Assembly (NCBI GenBank): GCA_029990175.1
Contig: JARKIP010000033.1
Location: forward strand, 14,429,001-14,493,000
Reading direction: 5' to 3'
DNA: 64,000 bases
Origin: Petunia secreta
Taxonomy: Eukaryota > Streptophyta > Magnoliopsida > Solanales > Solanaceae
Shown here piece by piece: positions 36,651 to 49,785 of the stretch. The position numbers were made by a program, and so were the translations under genes. The notes under the pieces were generated by a model. It worked only from the letters and a program-made list of their open reading frames with translations. It had not been told where the DNA came from and searched no databases. Within the stretch, counting starts at the first letter, position 1, and each line of letters opens with the position of its first letter.

Positions 36651-37402
36651 GTCAGTAGCCTCTTGTGATGTTCCCTGTGTTGAGCCAGAGTGCATGTCAA
36701 GGTGGCCGGGTAAGCACATTGTTTTTTTTCAAGGCTACTAAGGGTAATGAGAGGCGTCATTTGACCTTTGATTTGATCCATCAGGCGGTGGTGCTTATAG
36801 AAAATGTGTGAAGTTGTGGCTCGAGAGTTGCAGCAGTTTGGCAACTCGAAAGGGTAGTTTGGTAGCTTAGGTCTGCCTAAGTTCAGCTTTTAGCTAAATC
36901 TTCTTTAGTCCAGCAGACTGTGCGGGGATGGTTATTCCTATTCAAATAGCTGCATGAGTTTGTGCTTTAAGTGGAGGAGTCTTCCTCCAACTACTGAATG
37001 GTAATACTAAATCTCTAAGGCGTTGCTGAAGCGTAAGCTAATTCTTATTTTCATCGACCTGTTCTATATTGAAAAGTATATCGAGGAGGCAATTCATCAT
37101 CGAAATCATGTTAATCCATCAAGAGTTCCATATATCTTTATTCTGAAACTATAGAACTCTCTTCTCGTGGTCGAGGGAGGATCAGCTTAGTCAGAATAAG
37201 CTGTGCAATGGTGTTATCATATTATCTAGATATATTTTATTCCAAAAATACGATATGCGTGTTAAGATTCTGATCCTGTCATAAGAAGATAACGCCCGTG
37301 GAGTATTTTATGAAGGTCGTGCAAGTTCTCTTGTTATCTGCATGAATCTTGCTTTAGACTTAGGCTAGTTCGAGGACGAACGAGAATCTAAGTGGAGGAG
37401 AA
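36651..37402 (+). other. C interior, unreadable pol residue and polypurine tract
   Basis: No domain recognised. Ends in TTCGAGGACGAACGAGAA and the purine tract AGTGGAGGAGAA. Confidence 0.5.
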
Positions 37403-38723
37403 TGAAACGACCTCGGTCAGTCGTTTCGGGAGATAGGACTTCGATTTACGTGCCAATAATTATAAAATCTTCGTAAGGTCCATTGAGACTTATCTGTAAA
37501 ATTTAAGCTAAATCAGATCTTGTTTGGTAGGCATCCGAAGAAGGTTTCAGTTTTTATTGTTGAAAAATATTAAAAAGAGATTTTCGAGCTCGCTTTTGGC
37601 GAATGAGCTCGGATTCGAAATCCGAAAGAGCCGTTAGGTTCGTATGATTATTTGTGACTTTTATGAACTTTCAAAAGTGAATTTCGAGGTTGTTCGGCTA
37701 GTTTCCGCTAAAATGCCGAAAGTTAAATAATTTGACCTTTTTTTCCATTTAATTTGCATATTGAGTTTCGGGAGTCCGATTTGAGATCCGCCTTAGCGAG
37801 TATGTTACATATAGTTTTAATAACTTAAAAAATTTGGGATCATTTTGAATTTCGTAGAGTTCCATTTTAATTTTCGTCGCGAAAAGAAAATATAAAGTAA
37901 TAAAATAAAATAAAAAGGAAAAGAAAGAGAATGAAAATTTAGGCGGTGGTCTATATATATCCTTAACGTAAGTTAAAGCTCGAAAAGGAAAGGCAGAAGC
38001 AGAATGATGAAGCAAACGAAACAGAAATTGGAACAAAGAAACGTAACAAGAAAAAATACCAGAAAATGAGAATAGAGTCGGAGAATGATAGAATTTTCAC
38101 CCTCAAACATTCAGGTAATGATCCTAATATATTATTTGAGTTTATTACGTGTGTTTGAATATATTTTAACGGTAAAAATGGGGATATTAGACATAGTTTT
38201 AATAAGTTCAATTAATAGTTTAAAGGGTCAATTGGACCCCGATAATGGAATTAATTATATATTCGTACTCAGTGAGTTATGGGCAACATATAAATGTAAT
38301 TTATTTAGGGTTTGGTTATGTGACCTTAAACCCTGTACATAGGCCTGGTCTGCATATTGTGTATGCGAATAGGGTATCAGGTTACTAACCGGATTGCCCT
38401 AAGATGCGAGGAATAAAGCCTTTAGCCTAATTTGATATATTTTTCTGCTTATTGAATAGAGTGGGATCGTTTGGCAATGAAACCAAAGGATAAAGCGGTT
38501 GTTGATTAGCAATGCTAAATTTTAGAAGAGGTAAGTGTTTGTTTCCATTTCTTTGGAGGCCCTTGGCCTTGTGGATATTCTACCACGTGTTCCTTACGTG
38601 TGCAGCTGCCGATAAGCGTACTCATTGCGCCTTAGCTTTGAATTTACATTGTATATTATATGTTATGCCATGTTCTTGGTATTGCATTGAGCATATGAGC
38701 ATTGCACTCTGGTTTTGAGCATT

Positions 38724-39145
38724 GCATATATTTCCCGGTTTGTGATGAGAGTCCCGCACCGGTGAAGGGTCATTATTACATATACTTTCCGGTTGGTGAT
38801 GAGAGTCCCGCACCGGTGAAGGGTCATTATTACATATACTTCCCGATAATCGATGAGAGTCCCGAGCCGGTGAAGGGTCACTATTGCATATACTTCCCGG
38901 TTTGCGATGAGAGTCCTACACCGATGAAGGGTCATTGTTGCATATACTTCTCGGTTGGCGATGAGGGTCCCGCACCGGTGAAGGGTCATTATCGCATATA
39001 CTTTCCGGTAATCGATGAGAGTGCCGAGCCGGTGAAGGGTCATCGTTGCATATACTTCCTGGTAATCGATGAAAGTCCCGAGCCGGTGAAGGGTCATTAT
39101 TACATATATCTCCTGGAAAACGATGAGAGTCCCACGCCGGAGATA
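38724..39145 (+). repeat. 54-bp minisatellite in C 3' LTR, 8 units
   Basis: Same unit as at 33006-33320, with alternate versions GGTTGGTGATG and GATAATCGATG. Confidence 0.9.
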
Positions 39146-39308
39146 GGTATTAGGTATATGTGACTGCATTGCATCGTACCGCATTCATCCAAGCTCATGG
39201 CACCGCATATTGACTATTGTGTGTATTGTGTTGTGTTTTATATATGCGGTATGTATACCATGTTGTGGCCATATCTCAGTTTGCCTATATATTTCTGGCT
39301 TGTATCCC

Positions 39309-39510
39309 GAGTTGCATGTCGTGACAGTATAAATACATGGATCAAATCGGGTTGCACGCCGCAACAGTATAAATATACGGTTCGGGTTGCACACCGCAAT
39401 AGTATAAATATACGGATCGGGTTGCACGCCGCGACAGTATGAATATACGGATCAGGTTGCTAGCCACGACAGTATGAATATACGGATCGGGTTGCACGCT
39501 GCAACAGGAT
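39309..39510 (+). repeat. 35-bp tandem repeat with TATA-like motif in C 3' LTR
   Basis: Same unit as at 33479-33680. Confidence 0.85.
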
Positions 39511-40160
39511 GTATTTCTGATTGTTGATATGTTCGGGATACCTATATGTTCTCTCTACCTTATGTCCCTGGTTGTTTATGATTCCATACGTGTTTTCAGT
39601 TATTATCTGGCTCTGCCTGTTTATAGTTAAATAAGATGGATTTGGTTTACCTGTTTTTCTTCTCCGTGGCTAGCTATCCTATTCTTTGAGGTGGCTAGTC
39701 TGCCCCACTTATTGAGTCCTCTTGACTCACCCTTGTTTGTTGTTTTGTTTTTGTCTATCTATTTCGTTTCGGCAGGTTCGCTCCAGGATTGAGTTCGCCA
39801 TATTGTGAAGGAGCGAAGACGACTTCAGCTGTCAGGGTGAGCTAGCTTTTATTTAGGATGGTCACAAGTTTTATATTTTTTATTTCAATTGCATTTTGCT
39901 CTCTTCGGGAGTTATTTGTCTTCTTTCATACTCTTAGATGTCTAGTCTGGATAGCCCTAAACCTAGTATGTTGGGTAGTCATCTGTAACTTCGTTTGTAC
40001 AGCTTAGAGGTACTAGTATGTCTGTGCTTTTGCTAAGTCTTGTTCTTATTTATGAATCGAATTATATTCATTTTCCTAGTTTGATTGGTAAAGGTTCGCC
40101 TGACGGGTCCAGGGAAGGATGTCGGGTGCCCACGGCCTAGCTGGATTCCGGGTCGTGTCA

Positions 40161-43100
40161 AAAAGATTTTGAGAAAGGTGAGAAGTTTGAATTCTTTAGT
40201 GGTTAATCATTGTGCATGATATAAGGTTTGAAGTTTATCATGAATGATATAAATAGAAAGCTTATATCACCGTGTAATGTTGAGTCAATTAAGTTGAAAA
40301 TGTTCTACCTATCATAATAGATTTGTTCGGCGATATAGGTGTCCAGCGTTATATTAGCAATGCTTGATGGTTATGTCGAGGTTAAATCTGTGGATACGCC
40401 AGCGGAAAGTTAAAGGATGTTGAGCCAGTGTCGTGATTGACAACTATTTCTAAATGGTACTCTTATGTCCAAGTCCTTTGAAAAGGTTAAAAAAATAATT
40501 CCAAATGTTAGTTTGAATTTCTAATGTATGTCGCTTAAGATATTTTTGTACAGGAAGTTGTGCCTAATAGTGCTTAATATATGTGGTCATCAAAACGCGA
40601 CTCATGATGAATTGATGTGTTCATCTTAATAGGGAATTTTGAGTTTTCATGGATGGTTTTTGCCGAAGGACTTAGATAACGTGTGTATCCATTATGGTGG
40701 TCTGCATTGGAACAAAAAAGAAAGAATGTGATAATTTGGGGTTTTTCCTAATGTAGGTTCTATCATATTTACTATTCCGCCTTCGAGGTGCATGTTTTCC
40801 TATAAAAAGATACAAACAAGGTTCTATACTTATGCCTAATAAATCGTGATAGTTGGATTCGACATTGATGGATCAACTGTAGAGTATGTGCTTCTATTTC
40901 ATGGTACGAACTGACATATACTAATAAAAGGCGTCGTCTGAAATCTGGAAAGACAGACAAGTCCGAGTTAGATCTCTATGATGGTTATAATTGCTATGTA
41001 ATCTTGGATGTAGTTGCTGAGTTTTCTTGTGCCTTAGTAGCTTAATCGGATTTGTGAATGGTAACTTTTGATCTTATCGCGATTCTATTGATATATGTGT
41101 TTATCATTGAAGGATTAAGTCAATTACGTGGATGAGTTGATTATGAGTATTCTAAGGGAACATTGACCTTAATCTTTACTCAAAGTGAGAGTGTTCGATT
41201 TGATGTGAAATTATGGTTGTTGGTTTGATGAAGGTTACATGTACTTCTTACAAACGATATGAGCTTTGCTAACTCAAGGTGGCCCTAGGTTAATCAGTTG
41301 GGGAAAAGAGATTGTACCTCCAAACTGGTGCTGGGTTGTCCTAAGTTTCATGTTAGGCTAGCATAACCTCTTTCTAATATTAGGAGAATATAACTTGAAG
41401 TAATGATTTTTTAGATTGGTAGATCCGGGTTCTTATCTTGGACTAGTAGGTCCTGGTTATTTATTCAGACAGATAGATGTCAATTGCTCAGTATGAACTT
41501 TGGGTTGAGAAAGATCGATGTGAGGGTTGCTTCTTTTTAGTCTTCGGGTGTAAATCCTAAGTGGAGGAGTGGTTACTTGATATTTAATGTGGATTATGTA
41601 TTTTGAAGTTATAATCATCTTCGTGTTCTGAGAGATAAGATTTTAAAGATGTGAAGTTTGGTAAGGCATCTAATTGTAGTGCTCGATAGGTTTCAACATC
41701 CATTTTTCGTACGCTAGATCTCTATCCGAATTGGTAGAAAAAAGGGTGAGAAAGGACTCCTAAGATTGTTTTTGTCTTTGTTTCATCTATTGTAACTTGG
41801 GAGAAAGCTTCAAAGTTGTCAATTTGGCAGTTAATCTGTTAAAAATAGAAATTTGACATAAATCTCTTCAGATTATCTTATAGGCTCATTGCATATGTAG
41901 TGGCAGCATAAATCAGTGTGGAAATTTTTTGGCAATTGCATTATTTTTTTTGCAAGGTTGTTTTCAGCGCATATATTGTTCAACGGAGCAGTCATGTTGT
42001 TCGTTTGCGAGGTTATTGGGTTGCTCAAAAAAATTATTTCTTATATCTCAGGATGAGATTTAGATTTCGGTTAAGCATTATCAGTGTATGCATCATTCTT
42101 GAGTTGGATCTTGTTCAGCGTTCCAACCTTAGACTAGTAGCCAATTTAATAGGGTTATCTAGTGTTTAAAAGAATTGATTGAGGCCGTGTGAAATTGATC
42201 TTGGATGTCATTGGTATGATTTTAATCATTCATATGGAATTACTTATGGTTTCAAATATTGGTTATGTCCTCCAATTGATCGGTTTTATAGACCTGAAAA
42301 GATAATTCTTTCAATGAATAGAACTGAGGTACCGTGTGAATTCGTGAATTTTATTTTCTCGATGCTAGCACCTAAATGAAGTGCAACGTAGTTCAAAAGT
42401 CGGTTCTAAGGCATATCTGATCCATATGGGATCGTGGAGTTTAAATAAGTGGCTTCTTGTTGGGAAGATATGTGTCTACCATTGTAGTGTAATTTATCTC
42501 CCCTTGTATTAACCTGAATTTGTATGTTGGTATTACCGCAAGTTGCATAAGTTTAAGTAATTTTATGGACAAGAGTTCAATAATGATAAGCTTATATAGC
42601 TTATGGGCAAGAGTTCAATAAATGATAAACTTATATAGCTACTCCAAGCAATTGAGCTTGAAAAAAAAAAAGAATTTTGTCCATCTTGGTAAATGTATCA
42701 TAAAGGGGTTACATGACTGAAGATTGAATTAAAGTCTAAAGTGGATATGTTAGATTGGTTAATGAAGAAAGTTTGGCGCTTATAGTATGAGTTCTTTCTT
42801 ATTTAGAAGTTTCATGTATATTCATGTTATTGAATTTTTGATATTTGTATTTTGTGGTCGAATTTAATTTTTTTAATGGATGGTCGTGTGATGCTTAATT
42901 AGATATGAACTATTTATACTGCACTGTTGGTATTTGGCTTGACAAGGTATTCATCCCTGTATTATCGTTTAGGTTTGCTTTTAGATTTGGTTATAGTCTT
43001 ATTTCCAGAGGATAATCCTGCAAAAGCTTGGAAAAATAGAGAGTAAGTTGGAGTTTTGGTGTGTGGTTGTATCTTTGAGGTCTTATGTTTTTGTTTGCTC

Positions 43101-43197
43101 TTTGGTTAAGTATGTGGAGTGTGTTGGCGTTCAAAATGTCATTGTGACAAACATTTGGCCTTGTTCGAGGACGAACAAGAATTTAAGTGAGGGAGAA
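40161..43197 (+). other. A interior, right part, non-coding, with polypurine tract
   Basis: About 3 kb with no readable gag or pol. The left 1 kb is repeated at 50641-51230. Ends in TTCGAGGACGAACAAGAA and the purine tract AGTGAGGGAGAA before LTR3. Short frames such as 41918-42169 and 42179-42379 match nothing I recognise. Confidence 0.6.
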
Positions 43198-43791
43198 TGT
43201 AATGATCTTACCCTCTAACTTCAAGATTTAGAGCTATGTTTAACGTGTCGAAACATCAAGTTGCTTCGCTATTGTGATTATAACCCGTATGCAAAATTTG
43301 AGGTCATTCAGAGGTCGTTTGGTTGGGTTTGAATTGAATGTTCGGTAAGATTCATTGTCGACTGGAAAATAAACTATTGTATCATATTGAGTAAAAAGCT
43401 CCATCTGATAATCTAGTAGCTTTACGTGATTATTTGTGGCTAGTAGAAATTTTCGAAAGTGATTCATAGTCCCCGGGGGGAAACCTTAGAGCTGATGCAA
43501 GTTGGAAGCTTCGCGAGCGACTAAAGTTTCTAGTAAACGCACACATAATCTAATTCAAAATAAAAATAGTATTCAATCTATACATATTTTGGAAAAGGTC
43601 AAAAGATAAAATTTTTAGCCCTTTGAATCTAGTTTTTATAAAATCAAACCATTTGTCAATCGGAGTTATGTACAAAACATTATGAGCATTTTACTAAATA
43701 TTGTCCAGTAAAGTATAATCTGAACAGCCTATGGTACAATTTGTTGATGCAGCCGGGCAACCTCTTTATTTGGAAAATTTTGAGTTGGGGT

Positions 43792-46700
43792 TGTTGACAC
43801 CCAATTTTGTCCCTCTGATACCAATTTTTTCTTTATCCAGGACTGTTCTTAACTCTTAGAGAACAATATTAGTTTTCCTTGTATTTGTAGTCTTTTATAC
43901 TATTTATCATGCATTCATGACGTATCAATTTATATCCTATTATTACTTGCTCAATATGATCTATAAGTTTAATTACTGTTATATTATATTATTGCACTAT
44001 GTTTAGGTTATCCCTTAAACACGTGCATTATTTATTTGATTATGCAATAAATGGTAATCTAGTATGTCTACCTAATTATTTGCCACTATTTATATTTATT
44101 TAAATTGAATAAATCACGCTTATTTTTGCTGAATTTTCATAATTATTCTTTTATTCATTTGTATGTTTATAACAAATTATTTATAGCATTAAATATTAGC
44201 ACGTTAGAGATCCTATTTAGCCTAAACTGGCCACGCCTAAAGTTGTACTATCAGTCACTCCCTCTTCAACTTTTTGGATTTCATTCTTCGAAATATTATC
44301 CTTACTTTTTGCATGACAAAATATTTTATTCAAATCACATTTATTTAAGTCCTTGATATTTTCTTTCCTTTCTGCTCATGCACTCCTTCTCCGAATCCAT
44401 ATATCACTCCACCAAAATATATCTCCATGAGAGCTGACTAATCCCACAAAACAATCCAACAACTTTTTATTTCCCCATTCGGTCACATGTATTCGTAAAA
44501 TTCTTGTATATGATTTTTCCTTTTCCATTTCTTATGTATATTTAAGTTGTTTCTTATATATTATATCATTAGCTTGAGATTTGATAGACACGAAAGATTT
44601 GAATTTTTCATTTATTGTTCCTATCTTATTTCTATTAAATATCTCAACGACTAGTAAATGACTAATTTCATTCTTCTACCTTATTTTGAACCTCAATATC
44701 AACTATAAGTATTGAATTTTTTCCACAACGGCGGAGGACTCACTCTTCTTTGATCCCTAAAAGCCCATATTGGCTCTCACCTCTCTTCACATGGCTTAAT
44801 ACAAATCATTCTCTGCTATTTTATATCAGAAGCATTATTCTCTCTATCATCGTTATTTTATGCTTGGAGTTTTCTTTATATCTATTTAACAAGGCAAGTC
44901 CTTTCGGATAAGTCACTTAGATTTACAAGAAGCTGCTCATTATTTTGTGAATTAGCTCTTGGTGGGGAAGCATTTCGGCTATAAATGCTCTAGTTTCCCT
45001 TGCACATACACTAAGCTTGGTACACAGATTAGTTTAAAGGTCTTCGTATTTTAGTCTCTTATGTTTATATATGTCTACGTATATAGACTAGTGTGGTTGT
45101 GTTGCTGGAATGGTTCTTAAACTTTCTATATGGTGTATCTAGGTTAGTGCCTTTAACCTTCTTCCTAAGACAATTTTGATACTTATGTATGTTATATTGT
45201 TATCTTTCTCTCCTTAAGTATGCTTAGCCTACATAATTATTATATTAGTGCATTGGTACATTTACGTAGGGGTGGGCATTCGGAATTTCGGTTCGGGTTC
45301 GGTATTTTTAAGTTCGGAATTTCGGTATCCGGTTGTTAAATGATAATACCAAATACCAAACCATAATTTATTCGGTTCGGTTCGGTTTATTGTTATTCGG
45401 TTCGGTAATTTCGGTTCGGTTTCGATTTTATAATTCGGTTTTTCATTCTAATTTTTTTGCATTCAATTTATTTCATTTTAACAAACACTACAACTATTTT
45501 TACAAAATTTAAACAGCTTAAAAACAGCATACACAATCGCATAACATAAAAGAATAGATTCTGTTAAAGGATAACCTGCAATATGCAGCTTACTAGTTCA
45601 GCTTCAGTAAAGTGCAACTTTTGTATAAATGTTAGTTCTGAAATATCAAGCTTTTTCCCAAACTTAATTTGGAAGAGCAAATGATCCTAACAAAAGTGGG
45701 AAATCTTAGTTATCAGACAACAGCTTAAAATGAAAGAGGAGAAAGAAAAGCAAAAACAACGGGCAACATAAATTCTTCCTTTGAGGTTAGCCATATGAAA
45801 GAAGTGCAATTAATGCCACTACAGAGGAAATGTAAAGGTGTAATGATAGAGCCATTACAAAAGAACACCAAATAGAACTTTGCCTTGATGTAGCAACTGC
45901 AGTAACGTGCCATACATCCCTGTGTGACTGTGTGTGTCTATTTCCTATTTGGGCTAAGAAACTATTGGGCTTGGGTTTGGTTAGAGTTGTATTAGCCATT
46001 AGGATTTAGGTATATATTTTAAATAGGTACACAAAAAATTCGGAATTTCGGTATTCCGAAATTTGACATCTCAAAACCAAATTCCGAACCGAAATTCTGA
46101 AAAACCGAATTTTTCTACCGAATAGTGTTCCGAAATTCCGAAATTCCGAAACCGAAAAACCAAATTAATTTGGTTCGGTTCAGTTTTTCGGAAATCGGAT
46201 TTTATGCCCACCCCTACATTTACGAACCGTTAGAAATAGAATTTACGTTATCATTGATACATATAGTAAGCATGAACTTTGTGAAACGACATTGTTTTGT
46301 ATGCCTCGGCTCTGTGGATTCTCCTTTTAAATTGAGTTTGAAGGATTTAACATAAGCTATTCAGGCCTTTTAGTCCAAACATTCCTATTTCGACTCCTTG
46401 TTGCTGCAAGCGGTGTGAATCTAGTTGATCAGAAGCATGTTTAATCTCTTTTACACACATTTACGAGCACATGTCGTAAGGTTCTGATGGGTTAGGGGTT
46501 GAGTATCTCATTGTTACTCTTTTGTTAGTTTGCTCACCTAGTAGTATCTTTTGCTAACTATTCATTTATTACAATCTATATATGTTAGGAGTGAATCCTC
46601 TCCTTAATACATAGACCTTTTGCTCTCCATGAATAAATAGAATTTAATAACCTCAGTCTACTAATGACTCTCTGGTCTTTTTTTGTTACTATTCGAAAGA

Positions 46701-47819
46701 GTAGGATTATTTACACCTTGCTCTTCTTTAATGTATTTTACCAATTATATTCCTTTACACCTATTTACTTTTGCCTACTTTGGTCTTAATTGTTAATTAC
46801 GAGATCAGAGAATTTAAGCCAAAGTTATTTACATTAATAAGAGGGAGGTATTTTGTAATCTGGAGAAGTTGAAACTAAGTCAATTTGCTTGCATGCTTAA
46901 AAAATGACCGTATCTTGTTTGACTCTTAGAGGTCTAGACTGTAGGCATTAACATACTAAGGGGTCTAGACATTTAAGGTAGTGTCCTAAAGCCTCCAGGA
47001 AATTTAGTTGGGATGCTAATGAAGCCTTAGGACGCAAGACATTAGCACTCTAGACAAAGTACTTAAAGAGGGTAATAGGGTTAAGGGAATAAGCTCCAAG
47101 GAGATGACGAGTATGTCCTGAGAAACGTATACGGTAGTGGATTCTGAAACTACCTTTTGATAAAGCAAAGTCGGGCCCTAACCCGAATAGGATAATAAAA
47201 CATAGGGTCTTTTTAAAATTCTTTAATTGGGTTAATTTTGCACACATGAGGCTCTAAGTTAAAGCTGAGCTTAAATTGCTTATCCAAAAGAGTTGACAAG
47301 CTGATTTTTCGAGCCTGCCTTCATTTCCTAAAGCTGAATTTTTGCAGAAATGATTTAGCATCGAGACACATTGCGAATCTAGCAACTTTGAGGAAGTTAG
47401 TCGCATTTAAGCTTAAATTGCATATTTACCCTTGACCGAGACATGTCTTTAAAATCCGTCTCTCTTTTTGCTTAATTTAACTTGCTTGTGCACCATAATT
47501 TTTATTGCATATTTCATTTATATTTTTTCCTTTTAGCTAAATTGCGTATTTAATCCCAAAATTAAAATCCATTCGAGAACCACCTTTAGTAGGACTTGGG
47601 ACGTGCATAAAACCTTCTTCCTGAATCATAAGGGCTTCTTACTTTAGAATCTTTGTTAGCACGACATACCGGAGTTAATTTAGATACTTAGATATTATAG
47701 GTGACCTAATACGCCTTAGACGAATTTATTAGATGGCGATTTTAAACTCGTTCCAAATGAGTCGTTTTGTCAAAACCCAACAATTGAACTAGAACCGAGC
47801 TCAAAAAAAGGGTGCGACA
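43792..47819 (+). mobile_element. B2: solo Ogre-type LTR in A LTR3 (with hAT inside)
   Basis: TGTTGACACC...GGTGCGACA flanked by GGGGT at 43787-43791 and 47820-47824, a 5-bp target duplication. Without the hAT element it is about 3.07 kb. TATAAAT at 44980-44986. No internal region, so it is a solo LTR formed by recombination. Confidence 0.92.
45267..46216. mobile_element. 950-bp non-autonomous hAT element
   Basis: Terminal inverted repeat TAGGGGTGGGCAT at both ends and 8-bp target duplication CATTTACG (45259-45266 and 46217-46224). Subterminal zones are full of TTCGGTTCGG / CCGAACCGAA motifs. No transposase; the minus-strand frames at 45725-45999 match nothing known to me. B1 (near 27300) and B3 (near 51675) have the empty site, so insertion came after the B copies arose. 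Confidence 0.93.
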
Positions 47820-49785
47820 GGGGTTTCCTTCTAGAATTCAAAATTAAGCTTGAGACTAAGTCTACTAACTAAGGTGAGTTCTATATGGGGTTTTGACTTT
47901 ATTTTACTCATTAAACATGGATTATAACATCATTCATCTTTCCAATTACAGTATTATTGGTTGAAGCTTCCAAATAGTACAAAGCTCAAGTTTTAGATTT
48001 TTAAGAAAAAGTTTCAAGAAGGCAATTCCATCAACTCAAACTTATTTCTCATGAGTATTTGATGAGATTTATAGTATTTCATTCAAGTTGTTTTGGTTGG
48101 AAGTGTGAATTATGAAACCCTGATTTTTGGATTTAATAGTGTTCTTGGGAAAAAGAAGAAGATGAATAGCGTTGATTGGTGGTGTTGTATGTGAACTTAA
48201 GAGACCTTAATTTGGGGATTTGGGGATGTTATGAGAGTGCGATTGACTCAATTTTTGTATGTATGAACTCGTTGAGTAATGGGTCATGAGAATTTCGACT
48301 TGGATTCAAAATCTAAGGGATTGACCCATTGGTTGACTTTTATCGACTTATATTGATTTTTTTGAAAACCTTGGGCTTTGGTCCTCTAGCGTATTTTGAC
48401 GCCTAGATTCATATTTTGAATAGTTTGGAGTGACTGGAGACCATTTTATTTGGATTTGGATTGGTTGTTGATGTTTCGCCGGATGCGAGAAAGGGGAGAC
48501 TTGAACTTCTACTTGCTTGGTTTTCTGTATAAGCATAATATGTATCTCGTTAAAACTATTTTTTTATGGTATCCAAAGGTTTAAAGCTATTGAATATGAT
48601 CTCACTAGTTGAAGCAACGTTGGGGTGTTGTGATGCATTATCTATGCAATAATTATGATACATTCTGGAGGTCTAGTTTGAGATACTTGGAATATCGAAA
48701 GTATGGCTTGCATTTAATTTGGTAAATAGAGCATAACCATATTGCGACAATGATCCTTTTATGAAAGTATTGTTATCACTTTGCAAAGCATAGAATTTAT
48801 TTAGTCAAGATATCTTATTATGATCTACAATATTTTGATTAATATCGTGTATGTCATCATAATATGCCTATTTTGGCGTGCATTGGCCGAGTTATATTAT
48901 TATCCATTTTATGTGGAGTTATGTTTTTGACGATATCTCTTTTATGTTAGCCTTATCCCTTAATTGATATTATTGATTGGTATCCAGGTCATTGGGCCAC
49001 AGGTCTACCCTATTATGGTGAGTGCCTATGCCGTTGAGTTGATATAGCCACTGGTCTAGCCTATTATGGTGAGGGCCTATATTACTAAGTTGATATAGCC
49101 ACTGGTCTAGCCTTTTTATGGTGAGGGACTATGCTACCGAGTTGGTTTGTTATTATGGTTGAGTTGAGATCCTTTGGTTGATATTTCGGGTTACTAGGTT
49201 CTCATTATATCTCTAATTGACTTTATAATTGTAGTGAAGAAGATATATCCTCTCTTAGGACTATTGCACCAATTTATCTATATATCATTTATTAAACTAA
49301 CTTTCAAAATGGTAAGGACAGAAGGACTCGTTGAGGATCTTATTGGGTCAGGGTGACTAACTCCCTCATAGTTTTTGTGTGCAGGTTCATTAGTTGAGGC
49401 ACTTCTGAAATTCTTGGTTCTGATCGTGATTATCTTCTAACGTTGTACACGGATGCTGCCGCATAGTTCGTCATAGTGTCTAGTCCTTATGATATTTTAT
49501 TTGGGTTTGAACCCACTGTTATATATCTTACACTAATAGATGCTCCATGATTAGCTGTTGGGTTTTGGATTAGTATAAACTATTTTATTATTTTATTCAA
49601 TTAGTAGATTTATGATATTATTAATGGTTTCACTTAATATTGCGCTTAACTTTTCCTTGTCCCGTTTTCTTTTGAAACCTTGATTTCTTGAAATTAAACT
49701 TAACTGAGAAGGTTTTTATGAATAGGTTCGCTTAAGGCTAGAAGCTCTTAAGTGCCATCACGTACTCGATTTTTGGGTCGTGACA

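Larger units (their letters stand above)
31715..40160 (+). mobile_element. Tekay-type LTR retrotransposon C (8446 bp)
   Basis: LTRs 31715-34333 and 37403-40160 start TGAAACGACCTCGG and end GGTCGTGTCA. Primer site TTAGGATCAGAGCC at 34335-34348. The PPT AGTGGAGGAGAA sits just before 37403, after the TTCGAGGACGAAC block usual in this lineage. Target duplication AAAGG (31710-31714) against AAAAG (40161-40165). A related empty site at 50635-50650 reads GTTAAAGGATATTGAG. The 3.07-kb interior is shorter than in autonomous relatives and is full of stops. Confidence 0.9.
37403..40160 (+). repeat. C 3' LTR (2758 bp)
   Basis: Longer than the 5' LTR mainly because it has eight 54-bp units (38724-39145) instead of six, plus a small segment near 37450. 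The 35-bp array (39309-39510) has six units as in the 5' LTR. The frames 38702-39163 (+) and 38663-39184 (-) are artefacts of the 54-bp array. Confidence 0.9.
43198..49785 (+). repeat. A LTR3, split by B2
   Basis: Starts TGTAATGATCTTACCCTC, is interrupted at GGGGT by B2, resumes at 47820 and ends GGGTCGTGACA. It lacks the TATA-bearing stretch found in LTR1. Its right part is almost identical to that of LTR4 (53281-55250), and both have three 51-bp units. Confidence 0.88.

Noticed and set aside
38663..39184. Long overlapping frames on both strands (173 and 153 residues) with regular 18-residue repeats
   Set aside because: They are produced by the 54-bp LTR minisatellite, whose length is a multiple of three. 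The paired 5' LTR has a different unit number and breaks the frames.
45725..45999. Minus-strand frames in the hAT element as a possible transposase
   Set aside because: Too short and without hAT dimerisation or zinc-finger motifs.
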